NCBI GenBank assembly: GCA_902812365.1 | Contig: CADDZC010000009.1 | Span: forward strand, 1 to 64,000 | Direction of reading: 5' to 3' | DNA: 64,000 bases | DNA from: Acidobacteriota bacterium | GTDB lineage: Bacteria > Acidobacteriota > Terriglobia > UBA7540 | In this document: positions 28,186-39,932 of the stretch, in pieces | How the letters are laid out: each line of letters starts with the position of its first letter | Numbering within the stretch: position 1 is the stretch's first letter | Translations under genes and position numbers: made by a program | Notes under the pieces: generated by a model | The model's database searches: none | Seen by the model: only the letters and a program-made list of their open reading frames with translations | Told to the model about the DNA's origin: nothing

Positions 28186-28215
28186 ACACTATCGACTTTT
28201 ACGGGCGATTGTCAA
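28186..28215 (-). promoter_or_regulatory. Predicted purDE promoter, close to the start codon
   Basis: On the minus strand, a perfect TTGACA (28210-28215) is followed after 18 bases by TAGTGT (28186-28191), then 9 bases to ATG 28176. The expected transcription start is about 3 bases before the ATG. No PurR-like operator or purine riboswitch is visible. Confidence 0.6.
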
Positions 28216-28316
28216 TCAGCGCCCCCCGCCAGGACGGCCGTCCGTGTCGCGGAGGCCGGTCCGGCGAGCGAACCTTCCGACGGCGAGAGGCGGGTGGCGA
28301 GGCGGGAAATCTTTGT

Positions 28317-28322
28317 TATAAT
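28317..28322 (+). promoter_or_regulatory. Possible -10 element upstream of korAB
   Basis: A perfect TATAAT lies 207 bases before the korA start, within the purD-korA divergent spacer (28177-28529, otherwise without a gene). No recognisable -35 is at the right distance, so the korAB promoter and a long leader remain tentative. Confidence 0.3.
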
Positions 28323-28529
28323 GACCAAGGGAAGAGCGGCAAGTCTTCCATCCGGGCGTGAGTCTGACCTCTGGACTTCTTGGCGGATTCGCCGGCAGCA
28401 TCTCCAGCGTTCCGGAGCTCCTCGGAGCCGCGAAGAGGGCAGTCCGCCGTTGCCCCGGGGGCCGGAACCGGTCCGGCAAAAATGAATGGATAGATCGGGC
28501 TCTACCCAGGGGGATTTCGGACGAACTTC

Positions 28530-30374
28530 ATGGCAACAACCCAACTGGTGGTAACCGAAGGACAAGTTTCTCCTGATCAGCGACGGGTGGTCAACGACCT
28601 CAGCATCCAGGTGGCGACGGTCAACGGCTCAGGAAGCCAAAGCTCCAATTTAGTGCTTCTACGAGCCATTTTTCAAATGGGCGTTCCCGTCTCCGGTAAA
28701 AACCTCTTCCCTTCCAACATCGCGGGCCTTCCGACGTGGTTCACGATTCGCGCCTCCAAGTACGGCTACGTGGGCCGGCGCAAGGAGATCGATTTTCTCG
28801 TGGCCATGAATCCCGAGACCGCCGAAGAAGACGTGGCGTCACTCGAACCGGGGGCCGCCTGCGTGTACGACGAGAAACTCGACCTCCGCCGATTGCGCCG
28901 CGACGTCGCGTTCTACGCCGTCCCGTTTGACAAGTTGGTGGCGCCGATCTGCCCGGACCCCCGCCTCCGCAAGCTGGTTCGTAACATGATTTACGTCGGC
29001 GTGCTGGCCAAGCTGCTCGGCATCGAGATGGAGGAGATCGAGCGTGCGCTGCGCCGGCAGTTTAAGCGAAAGGTGAAGGCGGTGGATTTGAACTTCAAGG
29101 CCGTCGCCGCCGGTTACGAGTTTGCTGACCAGAATCTGGAAAAGGCCGACCGCTTTTACATCGAGCGCATGAACGCCACCGCCGGCAAGGTGCTGATTGA
29201 GGGCAACACGGCGGCGGCCCTGGGATGCCTCTTCGCCGGCGTCACGGTCGTGACGTGGTATCCCATCACGCCTTCGTCCTCGCTGTGCGAAACCCTCATT
29301 GAATACTTGAAACGCTATCGCACCGACCCGCAGACCGGCCAGGCGACGTTCGCGGTCATTCAGGCGGAAGATGAGATGGCCGCCCTCGGTATGGCCATCG
29401 GCGCTGGCTGGGCGGGCGCCCGCGCCATGACGTCGACCTCGGGGCCGGGCATCTCGCTGATGTCGGAATTTGTGGGCCTCGGCTATTACGCGGAAATTCC
29501 CGCCGTGATCTTCGACATCCAGCGGGTTGGACCCTCCACCGGCCTGCCCACCCGCACCGCCCAGGGCGACGTGCTCTCGAATGCCTTCCTGTCGCACGGC
29601 GATACCCAGCATCCGCTCCTGTTTCCGAGTTCGCCGGAGGAGTGTTACACGATGGCGATGGAGGCGTTTGACCTTGCCGAGGAGCTGCAGACGCCGGTGC
29701 TGGTCATGAGCGATCTGGACCTGGGCATGAACACCTGGATGTCCGACCGGTTTGCCTATCCCTCCCGGCCGCTGCGCCGCGGAAAGGTGCTCAGCGCCGA
29801 GGAGCTCGAGCGGCGGGGTGGCTTCCTGCGTTACCGGGACGTCGACGGCGATGGCATCGGCTACCGAACCCTCCCCGGCACGAATCATCCGGCGGCCGGA
29901 TACTTTACCCGCGGAAGCGGACACGACGAGCGGGCCATTTACAGCGAGAGGCCGGATGTCTACGTCCAGAATGTCGACCGCCTGGCGCGAAAATTTGAGA
30001 CCGCGCGGAAGAAGGTTCCGGCGCCGGTGGTCGAGGAGGCCGAAGGCGCCGAGATCGGCATCATCGCCTACGGCACGACCCACTGGGCGGTTGTCGAATG
30101 TCTCGACCAGTTGCGGCAGGAGTATCACTTGCCCGCCAGCTACTGCCGCCTCCGGGCGTACCCGTTCGCGGACGCGGTGTGGGACTTCGTCGCCCGCCAT
30201 CAGCGCCTCTACGTCGTCGAGCAGAACCGCGACGGGCAGCTCTGCAGCCTGCTGAAGCTCGACCGGCGCCTCGCGGACGCCGCCAAATTGCGGAGCGTCC
30301 GCCATTACAACGGCCTGCCGGTCGACGCGCGCAGCATCACCGACGCCATTGTGGCGCAGGAGGGATTGAACTAA
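28530..30374 (+). CDS. korA: 2-oxoacid:acceptor oxidoreductase, fused gamma-alpha subunit
   Basis: A 614-residue KorA-type subunit with the gamma domain fused ahead of alpha. The gamma part (about 20-200) has VATVNGSGSQSSNLVLLRA; the alpha part starts near 220 with LIEGNTAAALGCLFAG, WYPITPSSSLCE, AEDEMAALGMAIGAGWAGA and TSTSGPGISLMSEFVGLGYYAEIP (in part). With KorB it would oxidatively decarboxylate 2-oxoglutarate or a related 2-oxoacid using thiamine diphosphate and ferredoxin. It stops 1 base before korB, so translation is probably coupled. The exact substrate is inferred. Confidence 0.9.
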   Translation: MATTQLVVTEGQVSPDQRRVVNDLSIQVATVNGSGSQSSNLVLLRAIFQMGVPVSGKNLFPSNIAGLPTWFTIRASKYGYVGRRKEIDFLVAMNPETAEEDVASLEPGAACVYDEKLDLRRLRRDVAFYAVPFDKLVAPICPDPRLRKLVRNMIYVGVLAKLLGIEMEEIERALRRQFKRKVKAVDLNFKAVAAGYEFADQNLEKADRFYIERMNATAGKVLIEGNTAAALGCLFAGVTVVTWYPITPSSSLCETLIEYLKRYRTDPQTGQATFAVIQAEDEMAALGMAIGAGWAGARAMTSTSGPGISLMSEFVGLGYYAEIPAVIFDIQRVGPSTGLPTRTAQGDVLSNAFLSHGDTQHPLLFPSSPEECYTMAMEAFDLAEELQTPVLVMSDLDLGMNTWMSDRFAYPSRPLRRGKVLSAEELERRGGFLRYRDVDGDGIGYRTLPGTNHPAAGYFTRGSGHDERAIYSERPDVYVQNVDRLARKFETARKKVPAPVVEEAEGAEIGIIAYGTTHWAVVECLDQLRQEYHLPASYCRLRAYPFADAVWDFVARHQRLYVVEQNRDGQLCSLLKLDRRLADAAKLRSVRHYNGLPVDARSITDAIVAQEGLN

Positions 30375-30375
30375 C

Positions 30376-31416
30376 ATGGCCACCACCCTGCCCCCGCCGC
30401 GGAAACTCAACCGCATCGGCCTCGATCAAGCCGCTTACAAAGGCAACAAAACGACGTTGTGCGCCGGCTGCGGCCACAATGCCATCAGCGAGCGCATCAT
30501 TGAAGCCTTTTATGAGATGGGCGTCGAACCTTACCGCGTCGCCAAGATGTCGGGCATCGGCTGCTCGTCGAAGAGTCCGGCGTATTTTCTCAAAAGCTCC
30601 CACGGCTTCAACGCCGTTCACGGCCGCATGCCTTCGGTCGCCACCGGAGCGCTCGTGGCCAACCGCACGCTGATCATGATCGGCGTGAGCGGCGACGGGG
30701 ACACCGCGTCCATCGGGATCGGGCAGTTTGTTCACCTGATGCGCCGCAATTTGCCCATCATTTACATCATCGAAGATAACGGCTGTTACGGCCTGACGAA
30801 GGGGCAGTTTTCGGCCACGGCCGACGTCGGATCGAAGCTCAAAACCGGGGTGGTCAACGAACTGCCGTCCATCGATACCTGCGCCCTGGCCATCGAGTTG
30901 GGGGCCACCTTTGTGGCGCGCTCGTTTTCGGGCGACAAGAAACAGCTGCTGGCCCTGCTCCAGGCCGCCATCGCCCACCGCGGCACGGTGATGCTCGACG
31001 TCATTTCGCCTTGCGTCACGTTCAACGACCACGACGGCTCGACCAAGAGTTACAGCTACGTGCGCGAGCACGAAGAGATTCTCGAAGACGTCAGCTTTGT
31101 GCCGTTCTTCGAGGATATCACCGTGGACTATGACCCCGGCACGACCACCGACATCGCGCTGCACGACGGTTCCCACCTGCTGCTCAAGAAACTCGGCGTC
31201 GACTACGATCCCACCAGCAAAGCCGAGGCGCTGCGGGTGCTCACCGAATCGCACGAGAAAGGCGAGGTGCTGACGGGTCTTTTTTATGTGGATACCCGCC
31301 GGCCCCATTTCATCGATCTGCTCCATCTCGTCGATGAGCCGCTCGCCACGTTGCCCGAATCCCGCGTTCGCCCGCCGCAAAGCGTGCTGGACGAAGTCAT
31401 GGAAGAGCACCGCTAA
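30376..31416 (+). CDS. korB: 2-oxoacid:acceptor oxidoreductase, beta subunit
   Basis: ThDP-binding beta subunit (346 residues). Iron-sulfur ligands are evident: TLCAGCGHNAI (two Cys), SGIGCSSK and a later ISPCVTFND. The ThDP/Mg motif is GVSGDGDTASIGIGQF ending in EDNGCYGLTKGQ. Together with the preceding gammaalpha subunit this is a complete two-subunit ferredoxin oxidoreductase, as in oxidative or reductive TCA variants. No ferredoxin gene is adjacent. It converges with the SDR gene. Confidence 0.93.
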   Translation: MATTLPPPRKLNRIGLDQAAYKGNKTTLCAGCGHNAISERIIEAFYEMGVEPYRVAKMSGIGCSSKSPAYFLKSSHGFNAVHGRMPSVATGALVANRTLIMIGVSGDGDTASIGIGQFVHLMRRNLPIIYIIEDNGCYGLTKGQFSATADVGSKLKTGVVNELPSIDTCALAIELGATFVARSFSGDKKQLLALLQAAIAHRGTVMLDVISPCVTFNDHDGSTKSYSYVREHEEILEDVSFVPFFEDITVDYDPGTTTDIALHDGSHLLLKKLGVDYDPTSKAEALRVLTESHEKGEVLTGLFYVDTRRPHFIDLLHLVDEPLATLPESRVRPPQSVLDEVMEEHR

Positions 31417-31451
31417 GCCTCACCGCGAACCCCCCGGACCGCTCCCACCTC

Positions 31452-32216
31452 TTATTGCGCCATGAGCCCGCCATCGACCACCAGGGCGTGTCCGGTCACG
31501 AAGGACGAGGCTTCCGAGAAAAGCCACACCACCGCCGCCGCGACCTCTTCCGGCGTTCCGAGGCGTCCCACCGGCTCCACCTTCCGGATCCAGGGCTCGA
31601 AATCGGGGTGATCCCGCGCGTAAGCCTCGGTCATGGGAGTGGCGACAAAGCCTGGGCAGACGGCGTTAATCCGGATTCCCATCCGGGCATACTCGAGCGC
31701 CGCCGTCTTGGTGAGTTGAATCACGCCGCCTTTGGCCGCGCTGTAGGCCGGCTGGCCCCGCAGGCCCACCAGCCCCGCCACCGACGCGTTATTGACAATC
31801 ACTCCTCCGCCTTGCCGCAGCATCTGGGCGAGCTCGTATTTCATGCACAGCCAGACGCCCTTCAGGTTGACGCCGATCGTGCGATCCCAGTTCTCTTCGC
31901 TGCACTCCGCCGTGCGGGCCGTTTCGCCGCTGGTTCCGGCGTTGTTGAAGGCACCATCCAGCCGCCCGTAGGCCGCCACTGCCTTGGCGACGAGAGCCTC
32001 CACCTCGGCGGCGCGGGTGACGTCGGCGGGGACGAACATCGCCTCGCCGTGAGCTTGGCGGATGAGGTTTGCCGTCTCCTCGCCTTCCGCCCGGCGACGG
32101 CCGCTGATCGCCACTTTGGCGCCTTCTCGCGCCAAGGCCAGCGCCGCGGCGCGCCCGATCCCCGAGCCTCCGCCCGTCACCAACACCGCCCTTTGCGCCA
32201 GCAACCCGCTCGACAC
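31452..32216 (-). CDS. Short-chain dehydrogenase/reductase
   Basis: Classical SDR oxidoreductase, 254 residues. NAD(P) motif TGGGSGIGRAAALALA, NNAG (FNNAGTSGET), catalytic Ser (NNASVAGLVG), YSAAKGG (Tyr-x-x-x-Lys) and the C-terminal VCPGFVATPMTEA and GHALVVDGGLMAQ are all present. Substrate unknown. The start is GTG 32216, with GGAGGGG 4 bases upstream; a longer ORF reaching 32540 runs antiparallel-frame through rlmD and is not real. It begins 10 bases after the rlmD stop, so the two are probably co-transcribed. Confidence 0.9.
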   Translation of the reverse strand: MSSGLLAQRAVLVTGGGSGIGRAAALALAREGAKVAISGRRRAEGEETANLIRQAHGEAMFVPADVTRAAEVEALVAKAVAAYGRLDGAFNNAGTSGETARTAECSEENWDRTIGVNLKGVWLCMKYELAQMLRQGGGVIVNNASVAGLVGLRGQPAYSAAKGGVIQLTKTAALEYARMGIRINAVCPGFVATPMTEAYARDHPDFEPWIRKVEPVGRLGTPEEVAAAVVWLFSEASSFVTGHALVVDGGLMAQ

Positions 32217-32226
32217 GGAACCCCTC

Positions 32227-33507
32227 CTACGCCGCCTGGCCAGCGCCGCGCGCCAGTTTGACCAGGCTTTCGATGTGGTAGGTCTGCGGAAAGAAATCGA
32301 ACAGCTCGACCCCTTCAATTCCATACCCCCCTCCGGCCAGCTCACCCAGATCCCGAGCCAGGGTCGGCGGGCTGCAGGAGACATAGTGAATTCGGCGCGG
32401 GCGCAGTTGGATGAGCCGTCGCAGAGCGGCGGCTCCGACTCCGGCTCGCGGCGGATCCAGCACGACCAGGTCGGGCTCCGCCACCGGGGCGCGGCGCAGA
32501 AAATCAAACGCCGTGGCGCAGATCGGAAGGACGTGGTCAAATCCGGCGGCGCGCCGGTTGGAGTCGAGGTCGGAGACCGCCGCCGCGCTGGCCTCGACGG
32601 CGATCACGCGCCGGAAACGGCGCGCCAGCGGCAGCGTGAAAAGCCCGACGCCGGCGAAAAGGTCGAAGGCCAGGTCGCCCTCGGCGTCGGCAGCGGCCGA
32701 TACCAGGTCGCTGACCAGATATCGCGAGGCTTGAAAGAAGGCGCCGGGGCTGACCCGATACCGGAAATCGCCGGCCTGATATCTCAGGGTTTCACCGGCC
32801 AATAGCCGCGGGTCGGAGCCTTCGGCGCGAACGGCGATGGCGGTCACGCCGGCCGGCGCGCGCGAAAGTTCGGCGAGCTCCGCGGCCGCTTCGCGGCTGG
32901 CCCGGTTCAGCGCCACCGTCAGCATGACGCTCTGATCGCGATCGTCGGCCAGCAGGGTGACAGCCCGGAATTCGGCGAGGCGCGGCGACCATTCCGGCCG
33001 GTGCAATTCGGCGAGCACAGCGTTCAGCTGCGGCGAAAGAATCAGGCACCTGTCAATCGGGCAAACCCGGTGTGACGCCGCCTCCAAGAAGCCGAGCGCC
33101 ATCCCGCCGTCCGGCTGCCGCGCCGCTTTCAGTTCCGCCTGGTTACGATACTCCCAGGCAGGGCCGGCGTGAACCGGGATGGGGCCGTCCCAGACAATTT
33201 TTCCGATCCGGCGCAACGTCTCGCGAAGGATTTCACGCTTGATCATTCCCTGATTTTCGGCGTCCAAGTGCTGGTAGTGGCAGCCACCGCACCGCCCGAA
33301 GTACGGGCAAGGCGGGTCTATCCGTTGCGGCGCCGGCTCGACCACCTCCAGCAGGCGCGCGTGGATGACGCCCTTGGCTCGCCGCACCGGCTCGACCCGC
33401 ACCCGTTCGCCCGGCAGGGCGCGGGGCACGAGCACCGGATGCCCCTCGTGATAGCCGAGCGCAGCGCCTCCGTAGACGAGTTTCTGCGGGATCAATTCAA
33501 ACGGCAT
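32227..33507 (-). CDS. rlmD: 23S rRNA (uracil-5-)-methyltransferase, RlmD/TrmA family
   Basis: RNA m5U methyltransferase, 426 residues. Four iron-sulfur ligands match RlmD spacing: Cys67, Cys73, Cys76 in CPYFGRCGGCHYQH and Cys149 in RVCPIDRC. The SAM domain shows FFQASRYL, AFDLFAGVGLFTLPLA, VVLDPPRAG and the catalytic-cysteine motif YVSCSPPTLARD. An N-terminal TRAM-like beta domain is suggested by residues 1-55. The family includes RlmC, RlmD, RlmCD and TrmA; the target uridine (U1939 or U747 in 23S rRNA numbering) is not decidable here. Confidence 0.9.
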   Translation of the reverse strand: MPFELIPQKLVYGGAALGYHEGHPVLVPRALPGERVRVEPVRRAKGVIHARLLEVVEPAPQRIDPPCPYFGRCGGCHYQHLDAENQGMIKREILRETLRRIGKIVWDGPIPVHAGPAWEYRNQAELKAARQPDGGMALGFLEAASHRVCPIDRCLILSPQLNAVLAELHRPEWSPRLAEFRAVTLLADDRDQSVMLTVALNRASREAAAELAELSRAPAGVTAIAVRAEGSDPRLLAGETLRYQAGDFRYRVSPGAFFQASRYLVSDLVSAAADAEGDLAFDLFAGVGLFTLPLARRFRRVIAVEASAAAVSDLDSNRRAAGFDHVLPICATAFDFLRRAPVAEPDLVVLDPPRAGVGAAALRRLIQLRPRRIHYVSCSPPTLARDLGELAGGGYGIEGVELFDFFPQTYHIESLVKLARGAGQAA

Positions 33508-33573
33508 ATCCCATCCGCGATCGCGCCGCCGCGCGCGCCCGCTCGGTCGCGGCGCGGCGGAGAGGCCGCTCGA

Positions 33574-34284
33574 TTACAGATAGAATAGGCTCAACCTCGG
33601 AATTCGGTAATGCTCATAAAGCCGCTTTTTCACCAACTGCCGCTCAAAGGATTCAATCTGGAGCCCGGTCATCTTTCGCCGGCACGAATCCAGTTCGCGC
33701 TCAACTTCGGCGCGAAGGCGCGCCAGTAGTTCCACGCTGGCGCCGCGGGTAACGGAGGCCGTCATCTTCTCCTCGAGCGCCGACAGACGATTTTCCAACA
33801 GCTCGAGGTCGGCAAGCTGGGCCGGATCTTCCGCCAGGCGCCTCAGCGCCGCCGCACATTCGTCGAGGTCGCTGGCCACCGCCGCGGCCCCGTTTTGGCG
33901 GGCACTAAGGCTCGCCGCCTCGAGCGCCAGGGCGTTTTGTTGCAGATAAGCTCGAATCTCCGCAGGGGTAAAAGGTGTGGCCTCAGAAGCCGCCCCCACC
34001 TTTCGCGCGCCACCCTCGTTGGAAGCCGTCTTCAATTCCTCCGCCACCTCGAGCACGCTTTGTGAGCAATAAGCCAGCCCGTTGATCTTTCGGAACCGCC
34101 CGGGCCGCTTCTGAAACCTCTCAAACGTCCGCTCAATGCCCCTCAGCACGGCTTCGAGCGGAATGCCGGCTTCTTTCCACGACTCGACGAGCGCCCAATC
34201 GAGCGGAGAGAGCAACGTCGGCGTTCCGCGGTGCCGGCTAAAGCAGTCTTCGACATCGGTAAAGTAGTTGAAGTATTGTCCCAC
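33574..34284 (-). CDS. Conserved-looking coiled-coil protein of unknown function
   Basis: A 236-residue soluble protein. The N-terminal 70 residues form a compact-looking domain: YFNYFTDVEDCFSRHRG, LLSPLDWALVESWKEAGIP, VLRGIERTFERF and INGLAYCSQSVL. Residues about 100-215 are charged and helical with heptad-like Leu/Ala spacing, a predicted coiled coil, ending in the aromatic EHYRIPRLSLFYL. The first domain is faintly reminiscent of DnaD-like helical modules, but I cannot support that. Start GTG 34284 lacks a strong Shine-Dalgarno. It sits between rlmD and coaX on the same strand. Confidence 0.75.
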   Translation of the reverse strand: MGQYFNYFTDVEDCFSRHRGTPTLLSPLDWALVESWKEAGIPLEAVLRGIERTFERFQKRPGRFRKINGLAYCSQSVLEVAEELKTASNEGGARKVGAASEATPFTPAEIRAYLQQNALALEAASLSARQNGAAAVASDLDECAAALRRLAEDPAQLADLELLENRLSALEEKMTASVTRGASVELLARLRAEVERELDSCRRKMTGLQIESFERQLVKKRLYEHYRIPRLSLFYL

Positions 34285-34383
34285 GTTTGACTCGCCGGGC
34301 TGCGCCGGCCCGACCCGCCGCGCTTTCCGGTCCGAAAGCGCGTCATGGATTCGTGACCTCAGCCCTCCCGGCCCCGCGGCGGC

Positions 34384-35190
34384 TCATCGGGAGCTTCGGG
34401 CTCCCGCCGTCGGACCGGCGCCGGCCGCGTTGCGCTCGTAAATGATTCTCAGGCCTTCGAGCGTCAGGGTGGCGTCCACCGGGGGCTTGTATTTCGATGC
34501 TCCCGCCACCAGTGCCGCCTGCCCGCCGGTGGCGATCACCCGGGTCTTTCCGCCCATCACCTCCAGCAGGCGATCGAGGATGCCGTCGACGAGACCCACC
34601 GCCCCGTAAAAGAGCCCAGACTGCATGCTCGAAACCGTGCTGGTGCCGATCACGCGTTGCGGCTGGCGGATTTCGACCCGCGGCAGGCGCGCGGCGCGCT
34701 CGAAAAGCGCCTCGGCGCTGATGCCAAGGCCCGGCGCGATGACCCCTCCCAAATATTCGCCGCGCTCGGAAACGCAATCGAACGTGATCGCGGTGCCGAA
34801 GTCGACGATCACGCACGGCCCGCCGTATTTCTCCCAGGCAGCTACACTGTTGGCGATACGATCGGCGCCCACTTCAAGCGGATTATCATAATGAATGGCC
34901 ATGCCGGTGCGGATGCCGGGCTCGAGAAACAGCGCTGGCAGATGAAAGTATTTCTGCGCCATTTCGCCGAGCAGCGAGTTGAGCGGAGGCACGACGCTGG
35001 CAATCATGATCCCGGAAATTTTGTTGGCCTGAATGCCGTCCAGGGTAAACAGATTCCGAATGAGGATGCCGTATTCGTCGGCTGTCTGTTCGGCGTTGGT
35101 CGTCAGCCGCCAGTGGGCCCGAAGCTCCCGGCCGGCGAAAACCCCCAGCACCGTGTTGGTATTTCCGACGTCGACGACCAGCAACATCAT
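34384..35190 (-). CDS. coaX: Type III pantothenate kinase
   Basis: Phosphorylates pantothenate as the first step of coenzyme A synthesis, using the CoaX (ASKHA) fold. The product is 268 residues. Visible: LLVVDVGNTNTVLGVF (phosphate 1), TTNAEQTADEYG, SVVPPLNSLL, NPLEVGADRIAN, VIVDFGTAITFDCV with GEYLGGVIAPGLGIS and VIATGGQAALVA. It follows birA by 65 bases on the same strand, a common birA-coaX pairing. Confidence 0.96.
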   Translation of the reverse strand: MMLLVVDVGNTNTVLGVFAGRELRAHWRLTTNAEQTADEYGILIRNLFTLDGIQANKISGIMIASVVPPLNSLLGEMAQKYFHLPALFLEPGIRTGMAIHYDNPLEVGADRIANSVAAWEKYGGPCVIVDFGTAITFDCVSERGEYLGGVIAPGLGISAEALFERAARLPRVEIRQPQRVIGTSTVSSMQSGLFYGAVGLVDGILDRLLEVMGGKTRVIATGGQAALVAGASKYKPPVDATLTLEGLRIIYERNAAGAGPTAGARSSR

Positions 35191-35255
35191 CGCTCGCCCC
35201 TGGCGGGCCTGGCCGAAACGAGGTCGCGCCTGCCGGCCGCCGCCAGCTCACCGAT

Positions 35256-36245
35256 TTATTTTACTTCGACGATTTCCCCGGCCACGAGCGACTCCTCGCG
35301 CCCGTCGTCCCGCCGCACGCGAAGCGCCCCGCTCGGTTCCAGCCCCAGGGTGACGGCACAAAACTCCCCCTCGCCGCTCACCACGCGGATTCGCTTCCCG
35401 CACGCGTAGCTGGAAACCGCGGCCCACCGCTCGGCAATCACGCCGCTGCCCTGTTGGAGCAAAAGCTGATAGTACGTCTCCAGGTGCTTCAACAAGCTGA
35501 TCAGGATCGGCAACCTGGCCTGGAGCTTGCCGGTTTCCAGGTAAATCGAGGTCGCGATGGTTCTCAGTTTGGGCGGCAGTTGACGGTGATTGACGTTAAT
35601 GCCGATCCCGATCACCACAGCGTGAAGACAATCCACTTCAGCGTTCATTTCGGTGAGGATGCCGCACAGCTTGCGCCCCGCCACGAGCAAGTCATTGGGC
35701 CAGCGGATATCGGCGTCCAGGCCGGTTGAGGATTCGACCGCGTCATGCGCCGCCACGGCGGCCATCAGAGTCAGCGCCGGGGCCGCTGATGGCGGCAGCG
35801 GAGGACGAAGAAGAATCGAAGAGTAGATTCCACTCGACCGCTCCGAATGCCACGCTCGGCCAAAACGTCCGCGTCCGGCCGTCTGTTCTTCGGCCAGCAC
35901 CACCGTCCCGTGCGGCGCTCCCTGAGATGCCAGCTCGAAGGCGTCATCGTTGGTCGAGCCGGTCTTCAGGTAATGGACCACCTTGTGGCCGATGTGACCT
36001 TGGCTAAACTCGGGCTCGATGAGGCTGGGCGCCAAAATATCCGGCAGTTTGCCCAACTGGTAGCCAGCCGCCGGATGACCCTTGATGTCAACGCCCATCT
36101 GGCGCAATTTTTCCACCCAGGACCACACGGCCGAGCGAGTAACTCCAATTTCTTCAGCTACTTTCGGTCCTGGAACCACCACGGTGGCGTTCTTGACCAG
36201 TAGGTGAATCAGCTTGTCAATCCGTTGATCAGTGGCGCGTGGCAT
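35256..36245 (-). CDS. birA: Bifunctional biotin ligase / biotin repressor BirA
   Basis: Biotin-[acetyl-CoA-carboxylase] ligase, 329 residues, with an N-terminal winged-helix domain (residues about 5-65: VAEEIGVTRSAVWSWVEKLRQMG in part) like repressor-type BirA. The catalytic domain has STNDDAFELA, the biotinyl-AMP loop GRGRFGRAWHS (124-134), RWPNDLLVAGRKLCGIL with the active-site lysine, and VVIGIGINVNH. A C-terminal SH3-like cap follows. The 164-base spacer to valS (36246-36409) is AT-rich around 36320-36350, with a loose TTGAAA/TAGAAT pair. I found no biotin operator inverted repeat in the window. Confidence 0.94.
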   Translation of the reverse strand: MPRATDQRIDKLIHLLVKNATVVVPGPKVAEEIGVTRSAVWSWVEKLRQMGVDIKGHPAAGYQLGKLPDILAPSLIEPEFSQGHIGHKVVHYLKTGSTNDDAFELASQGAPHGTVVLAEEQTAGRGRFGRAWHSERSSGIYSSILLRPPLPPSAAPALTLMAAVAAHDAVESSTGLDADIRWPNDLLVAGRKLCGILTEMNAEVDCLHAVVIGIGINVNHRQLPPKLRTIATSIYLETGKLQARLPILISLLKHLETYYQLLLQQGSGVIAERWAAVSSYACGKRIRVVSGEGEFCAVTLGLEPSGALRVRRDDGREESLVAGEIVEVK

Positions 36246-36409
36246 ACGCTGGTCTCAAAAGGAAGCCAGTTTTCGGCTGGCCCGCCGAATGGGGTCACCA
36301 CGACCTGGGCTGCTCGCGATATTCTATCTTATTCATGTCAAATGATTTCAATCCGTTTCCCCGGGGCTCAAAATCCCAGCTGCGGGCGCTACCGGCCGGC
36401 TTTGGCCGA

Positions 36410-39184
<2,775 letters not shown>

Positions 39185-39226
39185 TTCCGGTTTCTCCTTG
39201 GGTGACGGTGACTGGCAGCCTGGAGT

Positions 39227-39248
39227 GCGCCGCCCCGCAAGGCGGCGC
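39227..39248 (-). other. Hairpin in the valS mRNA leader
   Basis: GCGCCGCC pairs perfectly with GGCGGCGC around a six-base loop, about 12 bases after the predicted transcript start. The leader is only about 77 bases, too short for a T-box. Any regulatory role is speculative. Confidence 0.4.
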
Positions 39249-39267
39249 TGCGGCTTGAATTCAACTC

Positions 39268-39297
39268 ACTATAGCCTCTGGCGGACGGGGGCGTCAA
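39268..39297 (-). promoter_or_regulatory. Predicted valS promoter
   Basis: On the minus strand, TTGACG (39292-39297), 18-base spacer, TATAGT (39268-39273): five of six matches at each hexamer. This gives a leader of about 77 bases before GTG 39184. Confidence 0.6.
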
Positions 39298-39407
39298 ATC
39301 GGGACGATTCGGCATTTGCGGGCCGCACACCTCCAATGCCCCGGAGGAGCACGGCCAGCAGCCCGCACCCCCTCGCCCCGGCCGTCGGCCGGCGATGGCC
39401 ATCGCCC

Positions 39408-39932
39408 TCAGCCCGAAGCGGAGCCGCCTGGGCCCTCGGAAACTTCCCGCAGCCGCCCAGTCTCGACATCGAACAGGAAGCCTCGGACCGGAATCGACTT
39501 GGGAATCCAGGGGTGGGATCGGAGTTTGGCCATCTGCTCCCGCAGGTTGGCCTCGAGATCGCGGAAGGAGTAGAAGCGCGCCGGGGCCACGGCGGCGGCC
39601 CCGGTTTGCTTCCACAGCCTGGCCCGCAGATCGTCATCCCTGAACGCCAGCATGCCGCAATCGGTATGGTGAACCAGCATGAACTCGCGGGTGCCGAGCA
39701 GGTGATGGGAGATAATCAGCGAGCGCAGGGCATCATCATCCACAATGCCGCCGGCGTTGCGGATCACGTGGGCATCGCCTTCCTTCAATCCGAGCATCCG
39801 GGAAATCACCAAGCGCGCGTCCATGCAGGCGACCACGGCCAGCCGCCGGGCAGGCGGTGCCGGCAGCCGGCCGGAGGTGAAGTGGCGCGAGTACTCCCGG
39901 TTGGCTTCTAAGACTTCATCGATAACACTCAT
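39408..39932 (-). CDS. Beta-class carbonic anhydrase
   Basis: A 174-residue beta-carbonic anhydrase interconverting CO2 and bicarbonate. Zinc ligands and catalytic dyad fit the family: ACMDAR (Cys36, Asp38, Arg40) and VHHTDCG (His89, Cys92), with VIRNAGG between. The start at ATG 39932 was chosen because GAGGAGG lies about 11 bases upstream; an ORF start at 40004 adds a non-homologous tail. It overlaps the end of the S41 protease gene by 17 bases, so it is probably translated from the same TPR-S41-CA transcript. Confidence 0.9.
   Translation of the reverse strand: MSVIDEVLEANREYSRHFTSGRLPAPPARRLAVVACMDARLVISRMLGLKEGDAHVIRNAGGIVDDDALRSLIISHHLLGTREFMLVHHTDCGMLAFRDDDLRARLWKQTGAAAVAPARFYSFRDLEANLREQMAKLRSHPWIPKSIPVRGFLFDVETGRLREVSEGPGGSASG

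Noticed and set aside
28358-28576. Possible 72-residue ORF overlapping the korA start
   Set aside because: It overlaps the clear korA start in another frame and has no binding site or motif.
32217-32540. N-terminal extension of the SDR oxidoreductase
   Set aside because: It is an out-of-frame reading of the end of rlmD. GTG 32216 has a good ribosome binding site and matches the normal SDR N-terminus.
39185-39261. T-box riboswitch before valS
   Set aside because: The predicted leader is only about 77 bases and shows no T-box consensus or terminator.
39261-39276. ACTCACTATAG on the plus strand, matching part of a T7 promoter
   Set aside because: Only 11 bases match, no phage genes are nearby, and the same bases on the minus strand form the -10 of a good valS promoter.
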